A DNA stretch of 64,000 nt from Mesostigma viride (lineage: Eukaryota > Streptophyta > Mesostigmatophyceae > Mesostigmatales > Mesostigmataceae). The notes beneath the pieces are model-generated. The model had not been told where the DNA came from and did no database searches. It saw only the letters and a list, made by a program, of their open reading frames with translations. The position numbers and the translations under genes were made by a program. This document shows, piece after piece, positions 34,527-44,845 of this stretch. Position 1 is the first letter of the stretch. Each line of letters starts with the position of its first letter. The stretch is taken from positions 270,501 to 334,500 of the forward strand of contig RPFO01000418.1 of the NCBI GenBank assembly GCA_009746045.1, written 5' to 3'.

Positions 34527-35140
34527 AGTTGTGAGAGAGTTGCCCTGAATTCCGCCATGGTTCTTGCAGGAATGTTGCCTTTATTAAGAATAAGGAACAC
34601 AGACGTAAGTCACGTCACTTCCAAGACTGCACGCAGCACAGGTGACAGGGTCGCAGTGCCAAGAGAACGTGCACGCAAGAACTAGCGTCCCGGTGCTACC
34701 AAGTCACACATATAGGTTGCTAGGGACGCGTCCAAGTATTCAGCTGCACTGTCACAGCTGAACTGTCAATCAATTGATTACACAGACTCTGGCACGCCTT
34801 TGGCGCGCAGATCTATCAATTGTCTATACGGCTAGTCCTGTGGACCTATCCGTACACTGCTCAGCATCAATTGTCCCATAGGTCCTGGTGCGCTACAGCG
34901 CGCCTACCTATCAATTGACTATCAAGTCCTGTACAAGTCCTGTCAACGTCCTGCGGACTATCAAAGTGACACTTGTACATCCTGTGTCCGTACGCGCCCA
35001 CAGTGGCGCGCCGGGTACTGTCGGCACAACCTAGGAAACGTCATAACTTTTACGTTCCTTAGCCAAATGAGGCGTTCAAGGTGCCGTTGGAAAGAGCGTA
35101 ACAATCTCTATCCATCCAACGTAAATCCTTTACGTTAACT
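34527..35140 (-). repeat. 3' LTR of the Copia element
   Basis: 614-bp direct repeat of 51308-51921. It carries the inner polypurine tract junction at 35141. Confidence 0.9.
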
Positions 35141-36168
35141 CCAATCCCTTCTTTTCTTTAGGGACCACATCCCCTGCCAGGGACCCTTGTAGTAGCTTGA
35201 AATGTCCTTCACTCCAGCTTGAAGCTTGAACAGATGTCTTTAATGGCCATTGCCATTCCCCCAGCCCTTTCTTTTAAGGAACTGGAAAAGAAACAGATCT
35301 GCCACAGGGAAAACCATTCCATGAGAAATGGATAAAAACCTATGGAAGTGGCATTACAGAGTACCACCAGATATTAGAAACACACAAAATTAAATACATA
35401 CAGGTTAATTCTATGAGGTCTTCTCCAGGAATTAATCCCATCACCTCGGTAGAGCCTCCAGTACAATGACCTTCTGGCGGTGAGTTACATTAATCCCAGA
35501 TACTAATCCCATAAAACCCAGTACATATTCAATATAAGTACAATAAATCCATGACAATTAAAATACCACTTGACAAAGTAAGGCGTATTACAATAGTTGC
35601 CTGTCATTCTCTCAACAGGGGTCTATTGGCGCCCGTCTTACGGCGCCCGTCTACAGGGGTCACCCGCAGTATCGCAACAAGAATCGCAACTACGCAACTT
35701 TCCAGGAGGACCAAAAAACACTTTTGTTGCGATTCTTGCGAGGACCGATTTGGACGAAAAGTTGCGAAACGGCAAACGCGTGGTATCGCAACTATAGATA
35801 CACCCCGACGTGAAGTATGTCACTCCTTGGCTGACCGGCGCGAAGAATCAACCGAACTGAAATGAGCGGCGTCAGAAAAATGCTATAGCCGCAGTCGCGC
35901 AACATCTAATGGCACAGATGCGCACATTATCTCGGGCTGGTTTTTACTGCGTCTACACGCGTTAACCATCACGGGGGTGACGATGAAAGGCAGCACTTGT
36001 TCTTAGCTTCTGTATCATTGAATTTTTCGCAACCAGTAGTTTTCGTATGATGTATTTCGCGTATTTCATCATCGTTCAGGGCCAGGAAAGTCTCGACGCC
36101 GTGATGAGATTGCCTTTCTGTCATGAGATTGCTAGCTTTCCGCTAGCCTTCTTTTTGCGGTTTCGGCA

Positions 36169-36740
36169 TGGCGCAGTTTAGTGTACCTGCGGACACCGTC
36201 AACAAGGTAAAGTCGTTATCTCATTCGGTAAGTAATCTCGGACACGTTGTTGAAGGTTTGTGGTGTTAAGTTCGCTAACTTACTACTCCTGTGTACTGGT
36301 TTGTGGTTGTGGTTTTGTACAACCGTCGTCGTAAGATTTTCATCAGTTTTGTTCATGATTAGCTGCGTCTGTACCTAATTTTCTAGAATGACGATTGATT
36401 TAACATCTAAAGGAGTTGTAGATGGTAGCACGATGGTTTCTATTGCCTAAATTCTTCAGGAAAGATGGTATCATGGCCAGTTTTTTGTCAGCCTTTTGGC
36501 TTTGCTAGTAAAGGACGCCTGTGCAGTTGCGCAGTCCGTGCAACATCTATGGAGGCCCCAGTGCCTTGCTGACGTAGAAAAGAAGTTCGATGCAGTGTTT
36601 GTATATTTTCATCCTAGGCATGCAAATGGAGGTCATTTCTCATGTTCTGGATGCATGGGTAACACCGCCCCTTGCACCCCCTTGCTACGTGTGCATTTGG
36701 GCCTTGGTTTGTGAAGACGTCCAATATTGCATTATCACTT
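36169..36740 (+). other. Possible exon remnants inside the Tc1-like element
   Basis: ATG at 36169 opens MAQFSVPADTVNK followed by AAG|GTAAAG, a plausible first exon. Further on, 36496-36714 encodes RPQCLADVEKKFDAVFVYFH with a Cys/His cluster. Either could derive from a transposase or captured gene. I do not recognise them. Confidence 0.25.
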
Positions 36741-36935
36741 CCATTTCTGGCCTTGCCTTGCTTTGCATGCATCACCACAAAACATCAAATTTATTACAAT
36801 ATGTGTGCTAGCTCTATACGGTGGAATAACACAGACATGTCTACCAGATGGCAACACGGCCATCTGTATGCTAGGGTGAGCACACTATGTGAATGTGCAG
36901 GGCCAGCCCACAGCAGCTGTGCCCCTGCTCTACCC
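36741..36935 (-). repeat. Split direct repeat B2
   Basis: Identical by eye to 37171-37365, from CCATTTCTGGCCTTGCC to GCCCCTGCTCTACCC. Confidence 0.9.
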
Positions 36936-36959
36936 CTTTTGCCAGGGTGGGCGGGTGGG

Positions 36960-37168
36960 AGGCAAAAGAAAACAACCTGCTTCCCTAGAATGGAAGCCCA
37001 CCCTTTATAGCAACCACCTCTCCAGCCAACCCCTACCTGGGTGGCTGGGGTACGGGTGCCAGCACAAAAAAATATTTTTTCTAAAATTATTTTTTCTTTT
37101 GGTGCTATACGGCGTTGCATTCTCCGCTCAGCAGGTTAGTCATAGATAAAATGAGCATAGCTCACCAA
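36960..37168 (-). repeat. Split direct repeat A2
   Basis: Identical by eye to A1 at 41860-42068, from AGGCAAAAGAAAACAACC to GAGCATAGCTCACCAA. Confidence 0.9.
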
Positions 37169-37170
37169 AT

Positions 37171-37365
37171 CCATTTCTGGCCTTGCCTTGCTTTGCATGC
37201 ATCACCACAAAACATCAAATTTATTACAATATGTGTGCTAGCTCTATACGGTGGAATAACACAGACATGTCTACCAGATGGCAACACGGCCATCTGTATG
37301 CTAGGGTGAGCACACTATGTGAATGTGCAGGGCCAGCCCACAGCAGCTGTGCCCCTGCTCTACCC
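37171..37365 (-). repeat. Split direct repeat B1
   Basis: Partner of B2 at 36741-36935. It lies about 195 bp downstream of the recombinase stop codon. Confidence 0.9.
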
Positions 37366-37560
37366 ACATCTCCTTACATGGCTAACAGCCGAAAATACGT
37401 AGGACATGCAAAAAAGAAAACTTAAACTACCTAGCTATGGGGGTACTTTGTCCCAACCCAGGTTCACCCTCGGGTTAGTTAAACCATTTCCCCCCTGACC
37501 TCCCACACAAGGGTGAGGTCAGTTGATAGCTAAAAGACGAGAGGTAAAAACAGGAGGACG

Positions 37561-40491
37561 TCAAAACTCGACGCCACCGAAGTGGCGCCGGAAAGCCGCT
37601 GGGTCAAAACCCAGGGCCTGAGCCCAGAGGGCGGGTGGGATGTCGCGCCCCAGGAGGCTGCGGTGGAGGCCAATGTAGCGCGTGACCGAGAGGGCCGAAG
37701 CCCACCGGCCGCGCAGCTGGATGGCCTCCGGCGACTCGCCAGCGATGGCGTCGTGCGTCGCCCCCCCATGCCGGAGGCTGTGAAAAGAAAACATCCCTGG
37801 GATGCTCATGCGGGCCTGCACAGCCTCCCACTGCTGCCTAGCCTGGCTGTACGTTAAGCCTCGAAAGAGGAGTGCATCCGGGGGCTGGCCAGCCGTCAGA
37901 CGTCGCAGGAGCCACAAAGAAAGTGGATCCCGGACGAGGACGTGCTGGGCCGCCCCCTGCGCAGTTTTGGGGTTGCGCAGCACAAGGGCACCGACCATGG
38001 GCCCTGGCTCGAGAAGGGGGTGGCCGGGATGAGCCACATCCCGAACCCGCAGCCCTAGCGCCTCGCTAATGCGTAAATACTGCTGGAAAGCAATAATAAT
38101 CAACGCACTCAAATGCACCTGTCGACGTGAAACTAGCAACAGGGCAGTGAAATAGCAAAGGCGCCAGGGCATAGGCGGAGGGCTGACAGCCGGAACAAGC
38201 CGCTGCCAACCTGCTAGCAGGCGGTCCGCCAGTACCCAATTCCGAACAATGTCGGGGTAGTACAGGTGCAGACAGGCCTTGGCATGCTGGCATAAGGTAC
38301 GCCCCCGCCCGCCTCTGGCATGGTAGACAGCAGAAATCCACTCACAGAAAATGGCTTCGGCGTCAGCTGGGTCGACAGGGCCAGGTGGCGCCCACGCCAC
38401 GTAGACAGCCGCCGCACGTCGGTACGCTGGCAAGGTAGACACAGGGTTGACTGTGCCCTCCAAAAGTGCCAAGTCCCGAGGGCGTCGCGCCCCCTCAGGC
38501 CCAGGGTTGGGATGCACGTCACCACACCGGGTCAAGTCAGGAACCCAAGCGCCACGCCGACTGGCCTTGTCAGCTGGGTTGTGGTCGGTAGCCACCCAGA
38601 CCCAGTGGCTCTGCATGTCGCCAGCCAGTGACAGAGCGCAGTAGCGTCGAACCAGCTGGTTGAGACGGTAGGAAGACGACCGCCCTCTGACAAACGCCCC
38701 CACCACAGCACTGGAGTCTACGAGCCGGACGACTCGCTTACCCCGACACGCCTTGGTCCGGCACGACCACTCGACCCCCTGTGTCGCAGCAATCGCCTCC
38801 TTGACGTTGATGTGGTTAGGCTGCCCCCGCCACCGGTAGGACAGTGCCGTACGCCAGTGGCCACTATCCAGCAGGCTGTAGTCCCCCTCCTCCATGCGCT
38901 CCAGGTCCCAGTCCTCCCCAGACGTTAAAGCTGTCGTCCGCCACCCCCGCGCTTCGCGCCGGGTCGCCAGCCGGGCACAATCGGCCCCAGGCAGGTCCCT
39001 GTAGACCACCCCACCGCCGGAGCCGCTCGCATCACTTGCGACGACCCGGTCAGAAAGGGGCCGGGCCCTGGCCGCCCTCAAAAAGGGGGCCAGGTCGATC
39101 GCCGCCTGAAGCTCCTGGCGGGCCCCCGCAGGGAGGCGCCAGCGGCGCCCAGGCAGGGAGGCATTCATGGCTGCTAGCAGCCGGTACGTCTCAGACCACA
39201 CCGAAAGCATGGGGCGGCACAGCAGATGCATCCACACCCACTTCCCAAGCACAGAACTAAGTTCGCGGTAGTATGTAAACCCGCGATCTAAGATTCTATG
39301 AGTAGCGGCGATAACTGCCACCACACGCTCAGGAACAGGCACCACGTCACCATCCCTTTGGTGAATGACCCCCACCGCCTGCACACCAGTCTGCTCTGCT
39401 GTCGCCCGTACCACCTTGTCAGACTTCTGCACCAGCCCAACAGCGGCGTAGGCAGCCTGAACACGATCTAGCTGCTGATTCACCCCATCCACCGACGCAC
39501 AGTGGGTGAAATGGAGGTCATCGATCGTCACAGCATGCATACCTTCCAGATCCTGCCGAGATTCGAAGCACGGCGAGGGCGCCAAGGGCGCAGCAGGGTC
39601 CTCCTCCAGCCTCAGCCGGACGGTCTCCCCCGCCTCGTTGGCCTCCGCCACCAGGATCAGCGCGGACATGTTGATGCTCAGCCCACGACTAGCCTCCAAC
39701 GGCGGCTTGGGGCCACAGCGGTACAACACAGACTGATGCACACACTGGGCCACCGCGACGGCCAGCTTGTTGCCCATTGGCCAGCACAACATCCACGGCC
39801 ACACCTTCCGACGAGCCCCACTCAGGCCCACCAGATCCGACCACACCGGCATCCACGCACAGTACCGCCGCATCCAAACTGGCAGGCGGAGTCTGTTGTA
39901 GTACGAATCCAAATCTGATACGCCCCCAAAAACATCCTCCCCAGCGCGCGTGGGCAAATCGCAAATCACGCCAAGGTGTGGTAAAAAAGCGGGCATAGGA
40001 TCAGGTAGTGGCATGTTGCCACGCCGGTTGTCCACAATCAGCCGTATACGGCCGTCGGGCTTTCCGACCCCAAAAGTACCGTTCACCATAGGCGGCTCCT
40101 CCTCAAAAAATCCACCCAAAATCCCCCTCTCCACACACACCGTGCAAACCCGCGCGAACTCCTCCATGCTACACCCCCGCGAGATCCGCATCGACTTCTG
40201 CAAGATCCGCTCTGCTGGGCTCAGCGTCCGTACCATCCTACTCTCATCATTCAAAATTGCTCCCCAAGAGGGGGGTAGTAAGTTCAGCACATCCACTTGG
40301 CCACCTTCCCCCGGACCAGGCAAAGCCAAGCGTGCGGCCACTAACGGTTCGTAAGGGGCTCCTTCAGCATATTCACCCCCATCCACTACAGATCCTGCCA
40401 TTGCCGCTACGGAACCACCGTTCCGGCGGACAAAGGACCTGCAAGCATCATCGATCCCATCTAGGGCCGCCTGCTGCAGAGGCCCGGGCAC
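37561..40491 (-). CDS. RT - RNase H - 2A-like motif - tyrosine recombinase polyprotein (976 aa)
   Basis: Intact ORF. Residues ~130-400 are reverse transcriptase: GKPDGRIRLIVDNRRGN, SDLDSYYNRLRLP, and the catalytic box TIDD with Asp324-Asp325. RNase H follows (VVASDASGSGGGVVY; NVKEAIAATQGVEW; VRLVDSSAVVGAFV; VATDHNPADKASR). At residues 657-665 is CGDVHPNPGP, a 2A-like motif, exactly between RNase H and the last domain. The C-terminal ~310 residues are a tyrosine recombinase: YLRISEALGLRVRDV, HSLRHGG (His904, Arg907), GRW and catalytic-type Tyr939 in VTRYIG. The protein copies the element's RNA and integrates a circular intermediate. ATG 40491 is the start; the preceding gag-like ORF ends at 40688. 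Confidence 0.9.
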   Translation of the reverse strand: MPGPLQQAALDGIDDACRSFVRRNGGSVAAMAGSVVDGGEYAEGAPYEPLVAARLALPGPGEGGQVDVLNLLPPSWGAILNDESRMVRTLSPAERILQKSMRISRGCSMEEFARVCTVCVERGILGGFFEEEPPMVNGTFGVGKPDGRIRLIVDNRRGNMPLPDPMPAFLPHLGVICDLPTRAGEDVFGGVSDLDSYYNRLRLPVWMRRYCAWMPVWSDLVGLSGARRKVWPWMLCWPMGNKLAVAVAQCVHQSVLYRCGPKPPLEASRGLSINMSALILVAEANEAGETVRLRLEEDPAAPLAPSPCFESRQDLEGMHAVTIDDLHFTHCASVDGVNQQLDRVQAAYAAVGLVQKSDKVVRATAEQTGVQAVGVIHQRDGDVVPVPERVVAVIAATHRILDRGFTYYRELSSVLGKWVWMHLLCRPMLSVWSETYRLLAAMNASLPGRRWRLPAGARQELQAAIDLAPFLRAARARPLSDRVVASDASGSGGGVVYRDLPGADCARLATRREARGWRTTALTSGEDWDLERMEEGDYSLLDSGHWRTALSYRWRGQPNHINVKEAIAATQGVEWSCRTKACRGKRVVRLVDSSAVVGAFVRGRSSSYRLNQLVRRYCALSLAGDMQSHWVWVATDHNPADKASRRGAWVPDLTRCGDVHPNPGPEGARRPRDLALLEGTVNPVSTLPAYRRAAAVYVAWAPPGPVDPADAEAIFCEWISAVYHARGGRGRTLCQHAKACLHLYYPDIVRNWVLADRLLAGWQRLVPAVSPPPMPWRLCYFTALLLVSRRQVHLSALIIIAFQQYLRISEALGLRVRDVAHPGHPLLEPGPMVGALVLRNPKTAQGAAQHVLVRDPLSLWLLRRLTAGQPPDALLFRGLTYSQARQQWEAVQARMSIPGMFSFHSLRHGGATHDAIAGESPEAIQLRGRWASALSVTRYIGLHRSLLGRDIPPALWAQALGFDPAAFRRHFGGVEF

Positions 40492-40687
40492 ACGGGCTGA
40501 ATCTACAGCAGGCGGGTCTCGCCCCCCCCCCCCATCCAGTTTAACGCCCTAACCGTCTGACAGGCTAGTGTGCGAGCATTAAAAGCCCGACTCATCCTAT
40601 CGCGCCTACGGCCTGAGCGTACCTGCTGCCACCAGTCACGAGGTGGCAGGGGTGCTGGAAGAGGTAGTGGAAGAAGGCACCGCTCCC

Positions 40688-41791
40688 TCACTTGTTGTTG
40701 TTGGACGGGCCGCCCTGCCCCTTCTTGCCGGGACCCTGCTCCAGCTTGTGCTGCAGCTTCCCCATGCTCATCGCCGCCCGCACCGCCGGAGACGCCAGCA
40801 TTGCTCCACCCTCCTGGAATGGCAGCATTGCCGACGGCGTCCCCTTCCAACCCGTCGACCCCACATCCACCAGCTGGCATGCCGTGATCAGCTTTGCCAG
40901 GTACTCGGCTGCTGCCAGCTCCAGAATTACTTCGGAGCGTGGCGTGGCCCAGTAGCCAAATTCTGTCACCATCGTGTCCAGAATTCCTGCCATCTGCAGG
41001 AGCAGCATCCGCCTCTCCCCGCTGGCTGAGCTGCCGTGCATCGTCAGCATTAACGATGCACGGATGGACTTCCCCCCCACGCTCTCCGCGTAGTCCAGCA
41101 TTCCTGGCAGCACCGCCTCCAGCATGTTGCTCACCAGCACCGGCACTGCATGCCCACTCAGCGCCACCCCCTTCGTGCGCGCCAGTCTGCCAGCAGCCGT
41201 CGCTGCGGCTGGGCTTGCAGCTGCTGGAGTCTTTGCCTGGTCCAGCAGCTTCGACATAGCCGATATTAGGTCGCCAATATCTCCGCCAGTGCGGGCGTTG
41301 CCCGGCCGGGATGGAAGCCCTCCAGCTGGCGTTGCATAGCCCGTCTCGGTCCCCAGCAGCCGACCTAGGTTTCGGTCCAGGTCCGCCACAGCCTGGTCGA
41401 TCGCCCCAGGAGCGCCATCGTCCTCCCCAGCGCCCGCTCCACCATGCCCCGCCCCTCCGCTTCCACCTGCCGAAGGGGGAACACCCCCCGTTCCCACCGC
41501 ACCTGCTGACACTGGTGGGTCCGGCTCTGCAATAGCCTCCCCCAGTTGCGCTGCTAGCACATCGGCCAGGGCCTCCTCCCCATCCCAGTCGCTGACAAAC
41601 CCCCGTTCCTCCAGGACGTCCATGACGTTCTTGGCACGCCCCGGAGTGAGCTTCTGGATCCGCTCTAGCCAGTTCCCCTCCCCTAGGATCTTCTGAACCG
41701 CAGTGGCGGCCTCCTTTGGGGTGCATCCCTCCTTGGCTGCTTGCTTGAGTTTCGCTAGGAAATTCCGGTCTGGGGCTGTCACTGTGGACAT
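40688..41791 (-). CDS. Gag-like ORF1 of the PAT-like element (367 aa)
   Basis: Starts at ATG 41791 (MSTVTAPDRNFLAKLKQAAK), 69 bp inside the A1 repeat. It has an N-terminal helical region with WLERIQKLTPGRAKNVMDVL, an acidic Gly/Ala-rich linker, and a C-terminal helical domain (AVPVLVSNMLEAVLPGMLDY; AEYLAKLITACQLVDVG), ending in a basic Gly/Asn tail. There is no zinc knuckle. The position and similarity to the ORF at 1-676 mark it as the structural protein that packages element RNA. A longer overlapping frame (40503-42020) is an out-of-frame shadow. Confidence 0.8.
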   Translation of the reverse strand: MSTVTAPDRNFLAKLKQAAKEGCTPKEAATAVQKILGEGNWLERIQKLTPGRAKNVMDVLEERGFVSDWDGEEALADVLAAQLGEAIAEPDPPVSAGAVGTGGVPPSAGGSGGAGHGGAGAGEDDGAPGAIDQAVADLDRNLGRLLGTETGYATPAGGLPSRPGNARTGGDIGDLISAMSKLLDQAKTPAAASPAAATAAGRLARTKGVALSGHAVPVLVSNMLEAVLPGMLDYAESVGGKSIRASLMLTMHGSSASGERRMLLLQMAGILDTMVTEFGYWATPRSEVILELAAAEYLAKLITACQLVDVGSTGWKGTPSAMLPFQEGGAMLASPAVRAAMSMGKLQHKLEQGPGKKGQGGPSNNNK

Positions 41792-41859
41792 GGTAGGTTA
41801 TACTGCTTGATGTGTTATCTTGCGTTTTGTTTTTTGTGTTGTGGTCACGTGAGGTTCTC

Positions 41860-42068
41860 AGGCAAAAGAAAACAACCTGCTTCCCTAGAATGGAAGCCCA
41901 CCCTTTATAGCAACCACCTCTCCAGCCAACCCCTACCTGGGTGGCTGGGGTACGGGTGCCAGCACAAAAAAATATTTTTTCTAAAATTATTTTTTCTTTT
42001 GGTGCTATACGGCGTTGCATTCTCCGCTCAGCAGGTTAGTCATAGATAAAATGAGCATAGCTCACCAA
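41860..42068 (-). repeat. Split direct repeat A1 (5' end, probable promoter)
   Basis: Copy of A2. It is the leftward transcription start side of the element and contains AT-rich AAAAAAATATTTTTTCTAAAA-like sequence. Confidence 0.85.
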
Positions 42069-42729
42069 TTAACATTGCATTGTAAGTGTCTTTTTTATCG
42101 CACCCGTGCACCCCCCTGAGATTAGTGCTGTATTTAGCACCCATAGGACATATAGGACATTGCAACATGACTAATGACATGACCCCGAAGTAACTCCCTA
42201 TATGCGTGTGCTTTGGTCCCAGTATGGACACTAGATTGTTATCAGGCTGGTTTCTGGACATTATCATGCAAGGTGCAACCAGCCATAATTAGGGGTAGAG
42301 TTACACACTGGTCATCCAAGGGCTAAGTGCAGGCCAGCACGCGGTAAAATGGTGACTGTGCATTAATATTTAAAAATTAAATTACAACACGCAGACGCTA
42401 CGCGTTGATCAGGCGTCGCGTGACCGCCATGCGAACATTAATAGTTGTCGCGTATATTACATCCTCAATGATGTGGAGGCGGAGATGGAATGAGTATCTA
42501 TAATGTAACCTTGAGTGACACGGTTGCTGACACCACGGCCCGAATCACTGTTATTACACTTGTACTGAATTGGGTCACATGCATACCCCCACCGACTTGG
42601 GGTTGGTATCCTTTATATATCCTGCCATGGACTGGAATCGTTGTCTCCTTGAATACATGTATAACTCACATGGGTCAGGGGGCCTGCCCATATTCACCAC
42701 TATATTAATCCCTAAAAGGTGCTTACACT
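42069..42729. other. Interior of the Tc1-like element, no gene seen
   Basis: Mixed sequence between the PAT-like element and the minisatellite. Short ORFs only. Confidence 0.4.
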
Positions 42730-43470
42730 GTCCTCGGTCGCATTCATGCATGCATTCGCGTATCCATGCATGCAATCACTTCCATCCCTGCAAGCATTCA
42801 CGCATCCATGCATGCAAACACCATCCATCCACGCAAGCATTCACGTATCCATGCATGCAAACACCATCCACCCCAAGCATTCACACATTCATGCATGCAA
42901 ACACCATCCATCCATGCTAGCATTCACGTATCCATGCATGCAAACACCACCCATCCGTGCAAGCATTCACGTATCCATGCATGCAAACACCATCCACCCA
43001 GGCAAGCATTCACGTATCCATGCATGCAAACACCACCCATCCGTGCAAGCATTCACGCATCCATGCATGCAAACGCCATCCACCCATGCAAGCATTCACG
43101 TATCCATGCATGCAAACACCATCCACCCCAAGCTTTCAGGTATCCATGCATGCAAACACCACCCATCCATGCATGCAAACACCATCCACCCATGCAAGCA
43201 TTCACACATTCATGCATGCAAACACCATCCATCCCTGCAAGCATTTACGTATCAATGCATGCAAACACCACCCATCCCTGCAAGCATTCACGTATCCATG
43301 CATGCAAACACCATCCATCCCTGCAAGCATTCACGTATCCACGCATGCAAACACCATCCATCCCTGCAAGCATTAATGCAATATCGATTCGTGTAATTAG
43401 CACCCATCCTGCGAGCATCCATGCAATTACCACCCATCCTGCGAACATTCACGTGCAATCCATGCATGCA
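42730..43470. repeat. Minisatellite of ~40-45-bp units with CATGCATG cores
   Basis: About 16 units of AAGCATTCACGTATCCATGC, ATGCAAACACCATCCA plus a short spacer. Long Thr/His/Cys-rich ORFs in several frames are translations of the repeat. Confidence 0.95.
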
Positions 43471-44372
43471 GACACCGCCATCCATTCGATGCAAGCATTC
43501 ACGTTTCCATGCAGCCACCCATCCTCGGCCCGCAGCATCATGGTGAACACAGCATTTCCCTTGCCCGGCCTGCGGCCGGACTGTAACACTGGACTGTCTC
43601 ACCGCTTTAACAAAGACGGTTCAGGGCGATATATGTAGTCGCCTCAAAGTTGCACCCGCACGGCCAGCAAATGCTGGGCCGCTGCCATCCCCACTTCACA
43701 AACACACCCTCTTTCAGAATCTGTCCAGTATTGTTGCCTAATGCATCCCCGTTCGAAAGAGCGACATAATGAAACCACACTATGAATGAAACAACGCAGT
43801 TTGTTTAACATGCCACGGCGCCGACTATACCTCAAGACCATAGCTGTGTAATGTCGGCGGGACAATGACGGGGTAATGACGCGCAATGACGAGACAATGA
43901 CGCGCGTGATGATTAGGGAACTGTTTGATAACGAAAGGTTAGTGGTTGTAGACTAATTATAGGTCGTTGATTATTCAATGAAGAGGCGGCACACTTTTGT
44001 TTTTGTCCATTATTGCACTGACTTCCGCGCGATGAATCCCACTGAACTGAACTGAACACCGCGCGGCCAATCAATCGTCAACGGCGGTAACTATTGCAAG
44101 TACATATCGGATCCTGCACGCCGATTGGCGACAATTTATTCCTTTCGGCGCACGTGTACGGCGTACATTTGGTATACTTGCCAGGTTTGTTGCGATTCTG
44201 TTGCATTGCGGAACTCTAGAATTGGTGGGTTTTCAGTTGCGGAACTAGGTGTTGCGATACTCGAGCACGCTCCCATTTTTCATCCAAACATCACTTTTGA
44301 AAAGTGAAGGTGCCATGGTGTGCCCATACCTGCCCTTAATCGAAGTGGATGATAAAATTTTTTTTTTTGAGT
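43471..44372. other. Right interior of the Tc1-like element, no gene seen
   Basis: Contains CTGAACTGAACTGAAC and GTTGCG-type subterminal words and a T10 run just inside the right inverted repeat (44359-44368). No family-typical ORF. Confidence 0.4.
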
Positions 44373-44409
44373 TGCGATTCTTGTTGCGATACTGCGGGTG
44401 ACCCCTGTA

Positions 44410-44845
44410 CTTGCCAGATGGTAAACTGCCACAGCATACAAATGACAAAATGAAACACATAGGCAACAATTAATTCCTGCCCTGGGGAACTAGGGAAGTC
44501 TGAACAGGCAAACACCTGAACAGGCCAGCTTGTAGAAACATAATACCAGGGAATCGAACCCCGCCCTATAAACCCCAGTATGAAGGTTCCCAGACCATTG
44601 TGAGAAGTATGTACATATATACATTTCTTTTAAAATAGAATACATGGTCTGTAATGGACCTGTCAACCTTGTGTAGTCAACAGCATGAACCCCAGCCAAA
44701 ACCTGGCTGTATCCTGAATAAAATCAGAGTGAGTGTACCATGGTCCATGAGCCTTAGTACAGACTAAAATACAGGTATTATGCCAGTCACAATGCTGACA
44801 CTACCACACAATCTGCTCTCTAATGCCCTATAACCAGGCACCAGC
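44410..44845 (-). other. 3' untranslated region of the Copia element (continues at 35141-35651)
   Basis: It lies between the pol stop and the Tc1-like insertion; the remaining part sits left of that insertion and ends in the polypurine tract. A perfect B-box-like GGTTCGATTCC (minus strand, about 44551-44561) sits in a T-arm-like hairpin, but no tRNA could be built around it. Confidence 0.5.

Larger units (their letters stand above)
36741..42068 (-). mobile_element. PAT/Kangaroo-like tyrosine-recombinase (DIRS-order) retrotransposon with split direct repeats
   Basis: Reading leftward: A1 repeat (42068-41860), gag-like ORF, RT/RNase H/recombinase ORF, B1 repeat (37365-37171), A2 repeat (37168-36960), B2 repeat (36935-36741). 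A1/A2 (209 bp) and B1/B2 (195 bp) appear identical. The order A1-ORFs-B1-A2-B2 is the split-direct-repeat layout known for PAT-like YR elements. Both ORFs are intact and there is no target duplication, as expected for recombinase-mediated insertion. It may be a recently active copy. Confidence 0.9.
35654..44407. mobile_element. Tc1/mariner-like element with 38-bp perfect inverted repeats and TA duplication
   Basis: The left end CAGGGGTCACCCGCAGTATC and the right end, inverted, are identical for 38 bp, with TA at 35652-35653 and 44408-44409. Subterminal GTTGCGAT words recur inside both ends. The span of 8.75 kb includes the PAT-like element (36741-42068) and a minisatellite (42730-43470); the remainder is about 3.4 kb without a recognisable transposase. 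It splits the 3' untranslated region of the Copia element. Confidence 0.75.

Noticed and set aside
40503-42020. 505-residue ORF overlapping the PAT-like gag
   Set aside because: Out-of-frame shadow: its first part lies in the A1 repeat and the rest overlaps the better supported frame 40688-41791; composition is Gly/Arg/Trp-rich without motifs.
42719-43638. Long Thr/His/Cys-rich repeat ORFs
   Set aside because: Period equals the 40-45-bp minisatellite and all frames stay open for the same reason.
44545-44565. tRNA gene suggested by a perfect B-box/T-arm (minus strand)
   Set aside because: No A-box, anticodon arm or acceptor-stem complement upstream; probably chance in the Copia 3' UTR.
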